NCBI GenBank assembly: GCA_030840675.1
Contig: JAVEEA010000104.1
Span: 1 to 63,962, forward strand
From: Pyrinomonadaceae bacterium
Lineage (GTDB): Bacteria > Acidobacteriota > Blastocatellia > Pyrinomonadales > Pyrinomonadaceae
Reading direction: 5' to 3'
Length of the DNA stretch: 63,962 bases
This document shows positions 45,618 to 54,590 of the stretch, in pieces; the first letter of the stretch is position 1; the number at the start of each line of letters is the position of its first letter. A program made the translations under genes and the position numbers. Under the pieces are notes generated by a model. That model was not told the DNA's origin, made no database searches, and was given only the letters and a program-made list of their open reading frames with translations.

Positions 45618-48137
45618 CTAAGTAATTACCAGAGTAAACTCTGCCGCTTGCGTCTTGCCTGCTGCGTCGGCAACCTGAATAGTAAACTTCGCTGTGCCTT
45701 TTGCCGTTGGCTTACCGCTGATCTGGCCGCCAGGTTCAAGCTTGAGTCCAGCTGGCAAGACTCCGCTCGCCAGCGTCCACCGGAAGGGTGGCGTGCCCCC
45801 TGATGCCACCAGCGTTTCGCTGTAGGGCTTGCCAACTTTACCTTCCGGTAGGGTAGGCAAAGTCCCAATCACGATTGCGCCCGCTGGTGGAGTCTGTGGT
45901 GACGAAGGCGATGGAGTGTTGATCTTGCGAGTCAGCTGGTCCAGTATTCCGTCAAAAAATCTTTCCGAGGTTCCTAACAGCAACGCGATACCAAGCATCA
46001 CCGGATTGAAGGTATTGCACCAGTCAAATTTCAGCGCCGAGCCAAGGATATTAAATTCGACGCCGACGATCACCAACAGAATCCCGGACCAGCCGGCCAG
46101 CGCTCCAATAAGTGGGCTAAGAAACAGTGTGCTCCAGGAGGCGCCATAGTCAGTTGGCACATCATCCCGTGAAAGCGAACGCGTGAGGCGACTCATGAGG
46201 CCGCCCGTCGCGCCCACCAGGAACAAGATACCGTGCTGTAAAGTGGCAGCCAGCGCGATGATCAAAAGTAAACTACAACCCACCAGCCAGACTGTCTTGT
46301 TCTGCCAACTGACAAGCGCGGCAAAACTCGTGTCGGAACGATTGTAGAGATAACCCAGGGCTTCGCTGTGCAGGGCCCGCCATCGGTCCAGCGGTACTTC
46401 GGGCTTCGCTGACAAAGCCGCATTGATTCTACTAATCAGCGAAGCATGTGGCATCAGATAGTCCCGGGCCTTTGAAATCGCGCCTTTCCAATCATCGATT
46501 GTCAGAACCTTGGGAGGATTGGCGGCTGCGGCATTGCAGGCGTCTTCCAATATCGCTGCCAGCTTCAATGCATCAGACCTCAGGACTTTGGCGGCCTCCT
46601 CAAGCAGTGGCGTCAGTTCCGCCATCGTAGCCGGTGGAGTGCGCACGGCTTGATTGAGCCGCTCAGCGATCGAGGCCGCTTGCGGCGTAACAAGACCCAA
46701 AACCTTACTGGCTAACTCTTGCAGCTGTTCAATCGTCACCGGCGCGTCTGGCTGCAACGCTGCACTAACGGCGTTTGCGAGGCCCTCATCCTGAGGCGTA
46801 AGAAAATGGAGAACTTCCTCCAGCGTTTGCCGGGTGGCGTCTTCCAGGGGCAAGGGTGGCGCGGCCAGCAACGCTTCATGTATACGATCCGCTAAGCCGA
46901 TCGCAGTCAAGGTAGCGGCTTCACGCAAGTCTCCTTCAACTCGTTCCAGTTCAGCTCGCACTGCCTGTTCGGGAAGAAAGAAAACCAGTTGCTCCTCAGC
47001 CTCGTGAACGTAACCCCAGGCCGCCAGCTCTTGTCCGCGCGTCCAGAAGACATGGTCCAACCAATTACTTGCGTGCTCGTCGCTCACCAGATCGTGAGCA
47101 GCGTCGAGGAGTGCCGAAACTTGGGCGAGACCGCAGGGGGCATTCGGTGGCCCCAACATGGCCACGCGCTGCTGCACCGCGCCTATCTCGGCAATCAACA
47201 AATTTCGCGTAGGCCGGGCAATCATGTTCCAGCGCACAAAGATCAGCGCCAACAGATAGATCACGACCATCAGTATCACCGGCAACACAAAGAAAACCCA
47301 TTTCCAACTTAAAAAATCAGGTGAAGTGTTGCAGCTCTCCAAGCCGGTGCCCGTTAGCTTGAGGACCTTGCGCGCTGTCTTGTCATTCAAGATCGTGAGC
47401 GCGCCCGTCGTCGCACCCGCTGACTTCGGGACGAAGGTAACGCTCAAGGCACACGAAGCAGATGGCTGCAGATCCGGGCAAATCACCGGAGTTGCCGTGA
47501 AGTCGCCGCTCGTTGCTACTGCCAGACCGCCAACCTGTTCGTTGCCCGCAGTAAGGATCAAGGTACGCACGAGACTGGTGGAACCAATAACCTGCGAACC
47601 AAAATCCAAGGCCTCCTGAGACAAGCGAAGTTTTGGGACAGCGCCAATTCCGGTTAGCGGGAGAACTGAATGCGAGGAGGCAGCTGAGTTATCGGTTGGC
47701 TGATAGTCGACCTGCAACTCACCGTCGCGGGTGCCGGCGTCGATTGGTGTGAACTTGATAAAGATCAAACATTCCGCGCCTGACGCGAGAGTGTTCGCTG
47801 GCAGCGGCGTTTCTACGGTAAATTCGACCTCATCTTTGGAGATAAGGATATTGAGTCTGAGTGGTAGCTTCCCGTTATTCTTCAAGGTAGCCATCTGACT
47901 ATAGGTCGTGGTGCCGATATCCCGTTCACCGAAGTTCAGTTTGTCCGGAGTGAAATTGATCGGTGACGCTCCGGCCGCGGGAGCGGCGGAGGTCGAGGCG
48001 GGAGTCGCCGGCGACTGGATTGGCTGAGGCGTTGGGGTCGGGCTGACCTGGGCGTTGACGAAGCCAAATCCGAGCACCAGCGAGGTAGTCAACACGGCTG
48101 ACAGTTTTACGAGGCAGCGAAGTCGCGGCGGGTTCAT
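45618..48137 (-). CDS. Membrane protein with anchor-type Ig-like domains and C-terminal He_PIG domain
   Basis: 839 residues from the ATG at 48137 (GGAGA upstream), with a signal peptide (residues 1-30). Two to three ASPM/SPD2/Hydin-type Ig-like domains follow (NFGERDIGTTTYSQMATLKN, LDFGSQVIGSTSLVRTLIL), then a membrane helix (WVFFVLPVILMVVIYLLALIFV). A long Ala/Leu-rich helical region and three more membrane helices come next, and finally a C-terminal Ig domain (LPEGKVGKPYSETLVASGGT, then LPAGLKLEPGGQISGKPT) of the He_PIG type. Cell-surface or periplasmic assembly role possible; function unknown. Confidence 0.78.
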   Translation of the reverse strand: MNPPRLRCLVKLSAVLTTSLVLGFGFVNAQVSPTPTPQPIQSPATPASTSAAPAAGASPINFTPDKLNFGERDIGTTTYSQMATLKNNGKLPLRLNILISKDEVEFTVETPLPANTLASGAECLIFIKFTPIDAGTRDGELQVDYQPTDNSAASSHSVLPLTGIGAVPKLRLSQEALDFGSQVIGSTSLVRTLILTAGNEQVGGLAVATSGDFTATPVICPDLQPSASCALSVTFVPKSAGATTGALTILNDKTARKVLKLTGTGLESCNTSPDFLSWKWVFFVLPVILMVVIYLLALIFVRWNMIARPTRNLLIAEIGAVQQRVAMLGPPNAPCGLAQVSALLDAAHDLVSDEHASNWLDHVFWTRGQELAAWGYVHEAEEQLVFFLPEQAVRAELERVEGDLREAATLTAIGLADRIHEALLAAPPLPLEDATRQTLEEVLHFLTPQDEGLANAVSAALQPDAPVTIEQLQELASKVLGLVTPQAASIAERLNQAVRTPPATMAELTPLLEEAAKVLRSDALKLAAILEDACNAAAANPPKVLTIDDWKGAISKARDYLMPHASLISRINAALSAKPEVPLDRWRALHSEALGYLYNRSDTSFAALVSWQNKTVWLVGCSLLLIIALAATLQHGILFLVGATGGLMSRLTRSLSRDDVPTDYGASWSTLFLSPLIGALAGWSGILLVIVGVEFNILGSALKFDWCNTFNPVMLGIALLLGTSERFFDGILDQLTRKINTPSPSSPQTPPAGAIVIGTLPTLPEGKVGKPYSETLVASGGTPPFRWTLASGVLPAGLKLEPGGQISGKPTAKGTAKFTIQVADAAGKTQAAEFTLVIT

Positions 48138-48401
48138 GGCAGAGATCTCCAGGCAGAGAATATGGGTGACCACTCCACCAGAGTTTCAGGTGGAGCAGAT
48201 GAGGCCAGGTACCGTCATGAGACGCCGGAGTACTGCGCTCAGTGCCGCTGGTACGTGCGGCGTGGTCACGGCGAGCTGACTCGATGTTTATTAAGCTGAC
48301 GACGACGGTTAGAGATTCGTCAACAGGTTCCTGGCGACGGGGATGCTATGCCTACGCAGAACGCGTGTCAAGATCCTGTTTATCAGCGTGAACTATCAGT
48401 C

Positions 48402-48845
48402 TCAATCGAATTGCGCGTGCCAACGAACGAGGCCGCCCTCTTTTTCGAGGAACTTGTGCAAGCCAGGCAGTTTGAGAATGTCTGCCTTGATCGCGGCGGC
48501 GTTGGCCGTGACGGGACGGACGTCGAAGGCCCGTCCGGTCAAGTGCCGGCTGATCTTGGTGACTTCAGTTTCAGGCATCGCCTTCATCGTCTTTTCCAGG
48601 CCAGCAGTGACTGCGTCAACCGTCCTGGCTTCCGGATGCTGGTCAACCCACTGCTGAAGTTTGGCTCCGGCCAAATAGGTTTGGCCGATCCACTTGCGAT
48701 TGAGCACGACGTTGTTAGCCATGGCGTGCGCTTGTTGGAAGATGCTGCGACGTCCACTCGTAAATTCGAGTTGCGGGTATTTCGCGTGAAGGATGGTGGC
48801 GGCGTTTTTCGCGATGGGCGCGAGCTGCAGTTCGTCGATGGTCAT
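48402..48845 (-). CDS. Peptidoglycan peptidase-like protein (M15 type)
   Basis: 147 residues, AAGGAG before the ATG. The pattern SRHLTGRAFDVRP (H101, D108) and RWHAQF (H143) matches the zinc ligands of M15/VanY-like peptidases and phage endolysins. There is no signal peptide, as in the protein at 41291-41839, with which it shares only the motif pattern. Isolated between dnaB and the Ig-domain gene; the 264-base gap towards 48137 holds nothing I recognise. Confidence 0.75.
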   Translation of the reverse strand: MTIDELQLAPIAKNAATILHAKYPQLEFTSGRRSIFQQAHAMANNVVLNRKWIGQTYLAGAKLQQWVDQHPEARTVDAVTAGLEKTMKAMPETEVTKISRHLTGRAFDVRPVTANAAAIKADILKLPGLHKFLEKEGGLVRWHAQFD

Positions 48846-48872
48846 GAGTCTCTCCTTTTGAGTGTTAAGGAT

Positions 48873-50246
48873 TCATTCGCGGTAGAGATTATCAAACCGC
48901 ATGCTGGAGGGAGTAAAACGCAAACGGATGGTATCGGTCGGACCGTTGCGTTGTTTGGCTACGATCAGTTCGGTAACGTTCTTCTCGTCGTCCGGCATGC
49001 TGTCACGCTCTTCGGGAGTCTTGTACTGCTCCGGACGGTAAATGAATGCCACCACGTCGGCGTCCTGCTCGAGTGCACCCGACTCGCGCAGGTCGGCAAG
49101 TTGCGGGCGGTGGTCCGAACGTGCCTCGGGTGCGCGCGAAAGTTGCGAGAGCGCAACCAGCGGTACATTCAATTCTTTCGCAAGGCCTTTTAGTTCGCGC
49201 GAGATTTGCGACACTTCCTGCTGGCGCGACTCGGCGCGCTTGGCCGAGCCACTCATCAACTGCAGGTAATCAACCACAATCAGGTCGAGTCGCTTTTGTT
49301 CCGCGGCCAGGCGGCGCAACTTCGCACGCATCTCCAGCACCGTGATGCCGGCCGTGTCATCGAGAAATATACGAGCGTCGGCAAGCGTGCCCAGTGACTT
49401 CGCGATTTGCGCCCACTCGGGCCGCGAGAGAAAGCCATTGCGAAAACGCTGCGCGTCGATGTTGGCCTGCGAACACAACATGCGCATCACCAGCGCTTCC
49501 TTCGACATCTCCAGCGAAAATACACCAACCACCGCGCCCGGTACATGGATGGCCGCGTTTTCCGCCAGCATCAATGCGAAACTTGTTTTTCCCATCGAAG
49601 GTCGCGCCGCCAGGATAATCAGGTCCTGACGTTGCAAGCCGGAGGTCAGTTTGTCGAGGTCCGCAAAGCCGGTCGTCAGGCCGGTCAAGAGGGCGGCGCG
49701 GCCTTCCATCTCCTGGATTTTTTCCAGCAGCTGTTCGGCAATCGGTTTCACGTGCACAAAGCCCTGGCGAACGCGCGCGTCGGCAAGTTCAAAGATCGCG
49801 TGTTCGGCGTGATCGAGAATCAGTTCGGGCTCGTCTTCCTGTTCCAGTGCTTCCTGCGTGATCTTGCTGGCCGTCCTGATGAGCTGGCGCAACATCGACT
49901 TCCCGCGCACCAACTTCGCGTAATGGCTGATGTTGCTCGAATGCGGCAGGCCGTAGGTCAGGTTGGTTATGAAGCTAATACCGCCGACTGACTCGAGTGC
50001 GTTTTCCTTCTTAAGTTCTTCGCCAATCAGGATGGGATTGATTTCGCCGCCGCGTTCAAACAAGGCCGTCATCGCGACGAAGATGCGCCGGTGGGAAGGG
50101 ACGTAAAAATCCTCAGGACTAAGCAACTCGATCGCCTGGCTGATGAGACCATTGTCGAGCAGGATGCCCCCCAGAATAGCGCGTTCAGCTTCGGCGCTAT
50201 TGGGAAGTGAACGTTCGAGCGGTTGCTCGCGAATAGGAGTGGCCAT
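48873..50246 (-). CDS. dnaB: Replicative DNA helicase DnaB
   Basis: 457-residue hexameric helicase. It has the N-terminal domain (residues 15-115, SAEAERAILGGILLD), the linker, and the RecA-like domain with Walker A ARPSMGKT near residue 214, GVFSLEMSKE, Walker B LIVVDYLQLM and ALSQLSRAPEARSDHRPQL. No intein is present. It lies downstream of the rpsF-rpsR-rplI unit, a common arrangement, but is separated from it by a strong terminator. Confidence 0.98.
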   Translation of the reverse strand: MATPIREQPLERSLPNSAEAERAILGGILLDNGLISQAIELLSPEDFYVPSHRRIFVAMTALFERGGEINPILIGEELKKENALESVGGISFITNLTYGLPHSSNISHYAKLVRGKSMLRQLIRTASKITQEALEQEDEPELILDHAEHAIFELADARVRQGFVHVKPIAEQLLEKIQEMEGRAALLTGLTTGFADLDKLTSGLQRQDLIILAARPSMGKTSFALMLAENAAIHVPGAVVGVFSLEMSKEALVMRMLCSQANIDAQRFRNGFLSRPEWAQIAKSLGTLADARIFLDDTAGITVLEMRAKLRRLAAEQKRLDLIVVDYLQLMSGSAKRAESRQQEVSQISRELKGLAKELNVPLVALSQLSRAPEARSDHRPQLADLRESGALEQDADVVAFIYRPEQYKTPEERDSMPDDEKNVTELIVAKQRNGPTDTIRLRFTPSSMRFDNLYRE

Positions 50247-50315
50247 GGGAAAAGACTGGTCTGGAAGAAATAGAGTTTAGAACGTAGCAGCGGGATACCG
50301 ACCTGGTTGGCCGCA

Positions 50316-50356
50316 TAAAAAACGACGCTACAAGTTGGAACGAACTTGTAGCGTCG
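50316..50356 (-). terminator. Strong terminator after rplI
   Basis: A perfect 14-bp stem (50323-50336 with 50343-50356; CGACGCTACAAGTT) with a 6-base loop is followed on the minus strand by a T-run. It separates rplI from dnaB. Confidence 0.93.
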
Positions 50357-50405
50357 AACTATACAACACGCGTTCTCCGGTCAACAATAACGTTTGAGTG
50401 TTATT

Positions 50406-50954
50406 TTACTCAGCCGCATCGTCGGAGTCCGACTCCGGCGGCGCGACTTGTTTCGCGAGTTCAGTTTCCTGTTCCGGACTGAGATGTCCGGCAATTGCTT
50501 CGCCTTCGGAAACAACCTTGACCTGAAGATCAACAGTTACCTCGCGATGCAACCGGAGCGGTACAGTAAAATCGCCGAGGCGCTTGATCGGTTCGCGCAG
50601 GTGCAGGCGATGACGGTCGACTTCGTAGCCACGCTCCTTCAACGCTTCGGCAACATCCATCGAGGTTACTGAGCCGTAGAGTGCGCCCTGCTCGCCGGAT
50701 TTCCGTTTGAACGCCAGCACCAGCTTGCCGATCTGGGCCGCCTGAGCTTCAGCTGTAGCGCGCTCAGTCGCTTCCTTTTTCAGCAGCGCCGCGCGTTCCA
50801 GTTCTATTTGCTTGACGTTATTTGTCGTAGCCTCCACGGCCAGCCGGCGCGGCAAAAGATAGTTGCGCGCGTAGCCGGCCCTTACCCGAACGATCTCACC
50901 GCGAGCGCCGAGATCGTCGACGTCCTGACGTAACAGTATTTTCGTATGCGCCAT
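50406..50954 (-). CDS. rplI: Ribosomal protein bL9
   Basis: 182-residue large-subunit protein bL9. The N-terminal domain is KILLRQDVDDLGARGEIVRVRAGYARNYLLP, in two conserved pieces, then the long connecting helix and a C-terminal rRNA-binding domain (GEQGALYGSVTSMDVAEAL). A short acidic tail extends beyond usual length. AAGGAG precedes the ATG. Third gene of the rpsF-rpsR-rplI operon. Confidence 0.97.
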   Translation of the reverse strand: MAHTKILLRQDVDDLGARGEIVRVRAGYARNYLLPRRLAVEATTNNVKQIELERAALLKKEATERATAEAQAAQIGKLVLAFKRKSGEQGALYGSVTSMDVAEALKERGYEVDRHRLHLREPIKRLGDFTVPLRLHREVTVDLQVKVVSEGEAIAGHLSPEQETELAKQVAPPESDSDDAAE

Positions 50955-50991
50955 TTGGCAGCTCCTTGTTTATCCGTTCCCGGTTGCGACT

Positions 50992-51300
50992 TTAGTCAGT
51001 CGTATAGGGCAGCAACGCGATATTGCGCGCGCGCTTGATTGCTTCGGCCAGCATGCGTTGATGGATGGCGCAGTTGCCGGAGATCCGGCGGGGCAGAATC
51101 TTGCCGCGTTCCGGGATGAAATTCCCCAGAAACCTTGCGTCCTTGAAATCGATGATGTCTACCTTTTCAATGCAGAAACGGCAGATGCGACGGCGGCGCA
51201 TGCGGCGACCACCGCGTCCCTGTTGGGAGCGGCCGCGATCGTAATCATCGTCGCCGTTGTTATTGTAACGACGTCCTCGGTCTTCATAATTTGTCGACAT
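50992..51300 (-). CDS. rpsR: Ribosomal protein bS18
   Basis: 102-residue small-subunit protein with the core [18 protein letters not shown] and [20 protein letters not shown]. The N-terminus is extended by about 30 residues rich in Asp, Arg and Gly ([18 protein letters not shown]). It lies between rpsF and rplI. Confidence 0.97.
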   Translation of the reverse strand: MSTNYEDRGRRYNNNGDDDYDRGRSQQGRGGRRMRRRRICRFCIEKVDIIDFKDARFLGNFIPERGKILPRRISGNCAIHQRMLAEAIKRARNIALLPYTTD

Positions 51301-51372
51301 AGTTAACCTCTAAAAACCTAACGGTAAATTGTGCCCAGCGGAAAGCTACGGCAGCGTCGCGCGCGCGGCCAC

Positions 51373-51810
51373 TCAGGCTGCGTCCTCTTCCGCCGCGGCA
51401 GGTTCCGGCCGGGCCAACTCAGCCACCGAACCGCGCCGCTGTTCGTCCTGGTTGCCGGGTCGCTTCGCGGCCTTGCGCGCGCGTTTGGCTTTGAACTTCT
51501 CAGCGCGGCGGCGGTCCTCATCAACGCGTACCGTGAGGTAGCGAATGATGCGATCGTTGACGCGCATGCGGCGCTCCAGCTCGGCAATTTCTTTTCCCGA
51601 GCCTTCGATTTCCAGCAGCATGAAGCTGCCCTCCGTCTTGTGAAGAATCTCGTAAGCCAGTTGCCGCCGGCCCATGCTTTCGGCCTTGGTGATGACGCCG
51701 CCCTGGTCCGTAACAATCTGCTTCAGACTTTCAGTTAGTCGCGTCACTTCATCGTCGTCCGCGGTCGGGTCAACGATGAACACCACTTCGTATTGTCTTT
51801 GCGTTTCCAA
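51373..51810 (-). CDS. rpsF: Ribosomal protein bS6
   Basis: 145 residues counting from a TTG at 51810, which lies seven bases after AAGGAG and gives ETQRQYEVVFIVDP; no ATG is suitably placed. The domain follows with MGRRQLAYEILHKTEGSFMLLEI and RIIRYLTVRVDED. A charged tail of about 45 residues (KAKRARKAAKRPGNQDEQRR) extends past the usual end. The upstream region holds a period-7 array. Confidence 0.93.
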   Translation of the reverse strand: METQRQYEVVFIVDPTADDDEVTRLTESLKQIVTDQGGVITKAESMGRRQLAYEILHKTEGSFMLLEIEGSGKEIAELERRMRVNDRIIRYLTVRVDEDRRRAEKFKAKRARKAAKRPGNQDEQRRGSVAELARPEPAAAEEDAA

Positions 51811-51829
51811 AATAAATCTCCTTAAAGAA

Positions 51830-51925
51830 CAGTGATGAGTGATAAGTGATGAGTCAAAAAAGCGGCGGGCTTCGTTCCCATCGCTCATTACACATCGCTC
51901 AGCGCTCATTAACCATCACTCGTTA
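51830..51925. repeat. Period-7 array between pth and rpsF
   Basis: Left part (51836-51860) has AGTGATG, AGTGATA, AGTGATG. Right part (51880-51925), read inverted, has AGTAACG, AGTGATG, AGCGATG, TGTAATG, AGCGATG. The two sides are roughly inverted copies. The array supplies the last codons and the stop of pth. Confidence 0.85.
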
Positions 51926-52520
51926 CTCCGTTACTGTTATGTTCCGTCATTGCTTGCAACGCTCCGCTTTTCAGAATGGCACGAAGCGCTGCTGCGCTAT
52001 GGTCCAAAATCTTTTCAACTTCCAGCCGCGCGCTGCTGGAAAATGAATCAAGCACGAAGCGCCGGGCATCAGCAATTGGGTGCTCGGGTTGAATGCCAAT
52101 CCGGAGCCTGATGAATTCTTGCGAGCCCAACGCTCCGATGATCGACTTAAGGCCGTTGTGACCGCCGGCGGAACCCCGTTCCCTGATGCGTATCTTGCCA
52201 AACGGCAAGGCCAGATCATCCGAAATAACAATTAACCGAGAGCTAGCGTCTACCTGTTCCCGCTTCCCGAGCAGACAGGCAATCGCATCGCCGCTCAGGT
52301 TCATGAAGGTTTGCGGCTTTACCAACTCCACCGTACAACCTTCAATCTCGCCGCGCCCGATGAGCGACTGGCACTCGCGGCGCTTCACGTCGATGCGCTC
52401 GTCCGCCGCCAACTTGTCAATCAACAAAAAACCCAGGTTGTGGCGCGTCCACTCATACTCTTTGCCGGGATTCCCCAGGCCCACAACCAAATATTTCCGC
52501 TGTCCACTTGTCAATTCCAT
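51909..52520 (-). CDS. pth: Peptidyl-tRNA hydrolase
   Basis: 203-residue enzyme that releases peptides from peptidyl-tRNA. It has VGLGNPGKEYEWTRHNLGF (catalytic histidine within TRHN), KPQTFMNLSG, the catalytic aspartate region VISDDLALPFGKIRIRERGSAGGHNGLKSI in pieces, and RLRIGIQPE. The C-terminal tail (NSNGVTSDG) is encoded by the period-7 array. It follows rplY, the usual partner. Confidence 0.96.
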   Translation of the reverse strand: MELTSGQRKYLVVGLGNPGKEYEWTRHNLGFLLIDKLAADERIDVKRRECQSLIGRGEIEGCTVELVKPQTFMNLSGDAIACLLGKREQVDASSRLIVISDDLALPFGKIRIRERGSAGGHNGLKSIIGALGSQEFIRLRIGIQPEHPIADARRFVLDSFSSSARLEVEKILDHSAAALRAILKSGALQAMTEHNSNGVTSDG

Positions 52521-52646
52521 TCAAGAGACAATCACGCGCGTCGCCGCGGCCGAGAGTGACGGCGTTCCCAGAACTCGCCAATTCCCGAACCAACCGCCCG
52601 TAGAAAACACAAAGGGGCAAGCGGCAATCGCGAATCGGCAATGTCG

Positions 52647-53327
52647 CTACTCCTTCTTGCCGCCTTCGGCGCCGCCCTCTTCGTCGTCCTTCTTGCCCTT
52701 TCCGATAACTTCGGGTTCGGCCGCTTCGCCTTCAACCGCGGTCTCAGCCACTGGCTCTTCCTTGACGATGCCCACAGTCGCAATTACCGTGTCAGGCGGG
52801 TTAAGAATTTCGATGCCTGCGGCGACGTTCAGATCCGAAATGTGCAGCAGATCGTGAACGCCGAGATTTGAAACGTCGACATTAATGACGTCAGGAATCT
52901 CGCGCGGTTCGCAACGAATTTGAATTTCGCGAATGATCTGTTCGAGCACGCCCTGCTCTTCGCGAACGCCGACGGGTTCGCCCTCGAGGTGTAGCGGCAC
53001 GGTCACTTCAATCTTCTGCCCCTTCACCAGCCGCGTCAGGTCAGCATGAATCAGACGTCCGCGTACCGGATCGATCTGGCGATCATGAAACATGACTTCG
53101 CTGGGACCGACACCTTCGATGTTGAGCGTGAAGATCGTGTTGCGACCAGACTCGGAGCGCAGAATTGCTGCCAGGTCTTTCAGTGGCGCAACCGCTGCCA
53201 CGCTGCCGCCCTCGCCGCCATAAACCGACACGGGGACCATGCCCCCGCGTCGCTCGCGCCGGGCGTCATTCTTGCCTTTACCTTCACGCTTCTTGCCCTG
53301 CACCGTAATGTCTTTATGTTCTGCCAT
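52647..53327 (-). CDS. rplY: Ribosomal protein bL25 (CTC type)
   Basis: 226-residue 5S rRNA-binding protein of the long CTC type. KKREGKGKNDARRERRGG and RGRLIHADLTRLVKGQKIEV mark the L25 domain, followed by a second beta domain and an acidic Glu/Gly tail. Start at the ATG at 53327 with AGGAG nearby. Confidence 0.95.
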   Translation of the reverse strand: MAEHKDITVQGKKREGKGKNDARRERRGGMVPVSVYGGEGGSVAAVAPLKDLAAILRSESGRNTIFTLNIEGVGPSEVMFHDRQIDPVRGRLIHADLTRLVKGQKIEVTVPLHLEGEPVGVREEQGVLEQIIREIQIRCEPREIPDVINVDVSNLGVHDLLHISDLNVAAGIEILNPPDTVIATVGIVKEEPVAETAVEGEAAEPEVIGKGKKDDEEGGAEGGKKE

Positions 53328-53362
53328 CACTTGCTCCTATTTATCAACGCTTTACAGACTTT

Positions 53363-53446
53363 CAGCGACCTTCCTGGGAGCGCAGGCATGCTGCCTGCAA
53401 TCTCCGAAGAGCAGACAAACCGTCTGCGCTCCCAGGAAGATCGCTG
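53363..53446. repeat. 23-bp inverted-repeat element between prs and rplY
   Basis: CAGCGACCTTCCTGGGAGCG begins the left arm (53363-53385); its inverse with one mismatch lies at 53424-53446. The inner loop holds GCAGGCATGCTGCCTGC-type hairpins. It shares CTGCGCTCCCAGG with the element at 34851-34890, so it belongs to a dispersed family. Confidence 0.85.
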
Positions 53447-53482
53447 ATGGACTTCTATTCAGCCATCAGTGTTTGCCCTTCG

Positions 53483-54430
53483 CTAGACGAAGAGCGAGGA
53501 AACGCTGGTTTCCTCGTGGATCGACTTGATCGCTTTCGCCAGAAGCGGCGCGATACTAAGTACTTTTATTTTTTCCAGCTCGCACGCGTGATCGCGTAGC
53601 GGAATTGTATTCGTAATCATGACCTGCTCGATTTCCGATTCCTCGAGCTGCTTCACTGCTTGTCCCGACAAGACCGCGTGCGTGAAGCACGCATGAATTC
53701 TTTCGGCCCCAGCATTCTTCAAGGCTTTGGCCACTTTCGTCAACGAGCCACCGGTATCGCACATGTCGTCGACAATCAAACAACTGCGGCCGCGCACATC
53801 GCCAACTACATTCATCACTTCGGCGACATTCGCCTTCTCACGTCGCTTATCGCACAAGGCCAGTTCGGCATCGAGTCGCTTGGCGTAAGCGCGGGCGCGT
53901 TCAGCGCCGCCCGTATCCGGAGCCACCACGGTCAAATTAGGCAGCGGGTTTTCCTGATAGTAGCCAATCATCACCGGGGCCGAATACAGATGGTCCACCG
54001 GAATGTCGAAGAAACCCTGAATCTGCGCCGCGTGCAAATCAATGGTTAACAAGCGGTCCGCGCCGGCCACTGTAATCAGGTTCGCGACCAGTCTCGCCGA
54101 GATTGGCACTCGCGGCCGATCCTTCTTATCGGAGCGGCCATAACCGTAGTAGGGAATGACTGCCGTGATGCGCTCAGCTGACGAACGACGGAACGCGTCG
54201 AGCATGATCAGCAGTTCCATCAGGTGCTCGTCCGTCGGGGGACAAGTCGGCTGGATTATGAATACGTCGCCGCCGCGCACGTTCTCATCAATCTGGAAAT
54301 TAAATTCTCCATCAGAGAAGCGTTCGGCAAATACGCGCCCCATGTCGCAGCCCAAATGCCGCGCAATCTCTTCCGCCAGTTTCGGGTTTGCATTTCCCGA
54401 AAACACCTTGATGCCGCCAGTTGTACCCAT
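53483..54430 (-). CDS. prs: Ribose-phosphate pyrophosphokinase
   Basis: 315-residue PRPP synthase. It has FSGNANPKLAEEIARHLG, RAERITAVIPYYGYGRSDKK-like SSAERITAVIPYYGYGRSDK, the VVAPDTGGAERARAYA loop and the PRPP-binding LIVDDMCDTGGSL. It makes PRPP for nucleotide, histidine and NAD synthesis. It lies between rplY and tRNA-Gln/ispE; the ispE-prs-rplY-pth order is conserved in many bacteria. Confidence 0.98.
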   Translation of the reverse strand: MGTTGGIKVFSGNANPKLAEEIARHLGCDMGRVFAERFSDGEFNFQIDENVRGGDVFIIQPTCPPTDEHLMELLIMLDAFRRSSAERITAVIPYYGYGRSDKKDRPRVPISARLVANLITVAGADRLLTIDLHAAQIQGFFDIPVDHLYSAPVMIGYYQENPLPNLTVVAPDTGGAERARAYAKRLDAELALCDKRREKANVAEVMNVVGDVRGRSCLIVDDMCDTGGSLTKVAKALKNAGAERIHACFTHAVLSGQAVKQLEESEIEQVMITNTIPLRDHACELEKIKVLSIAPLLAKAIKSIHEETSVSSLFV

Positions 54431-54431
54431 A

Positions 54432-54513
54432 AATAATTTGGAGTTTTGGGTTTCGTGTTTCGGGTTCTACTGCAGCAACTCGAAACCCAAAACTCGAAAC
54501 TCGAAACCTAAAA
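54432..54513. repeat. Period-7 hairpin between prs and tRNA-Gln
   Basis: Left arm TTGGAGT, TTTGGGT, TTCGTGT, TTCGGGT and right arm AACTCGA, AACCCAA, AACTCGA are inverted copies around a CTGCAG centre (about 54470-54476). Same unit type as 36232-36437. Confidence 0.88.
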
Positions 54514-54515
54514 GA

Positions 54516-54590
54516 TGGCTGGGGCGGGAGGATTCGAACCTACGAATGCCGGTTCCAAAGACCGGTGCCTTACCACTTGGCTACGCCCCA
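54516..54590 (-). tRNA. tRNA-Gln (anticodon TTG)
   Basis: 75 bases with encoded CCA (54516-54518). The acceptor stem is TGGGGCG/CGCCCCA, the anticodon loop CTTTGGA carries TTG, and the T-loop is GGTTCGAATCC. It is downstream of ispE, whose last ten bases overlap the 5' acceptor strand. Confidence 0.96.

Noticed and set aside
48402..48845. Prophage remnant suggested by endolysin-like proteins
   Set aside because: No integrase, structural phage gene or attachment repeat is visible around either M15-type gene.
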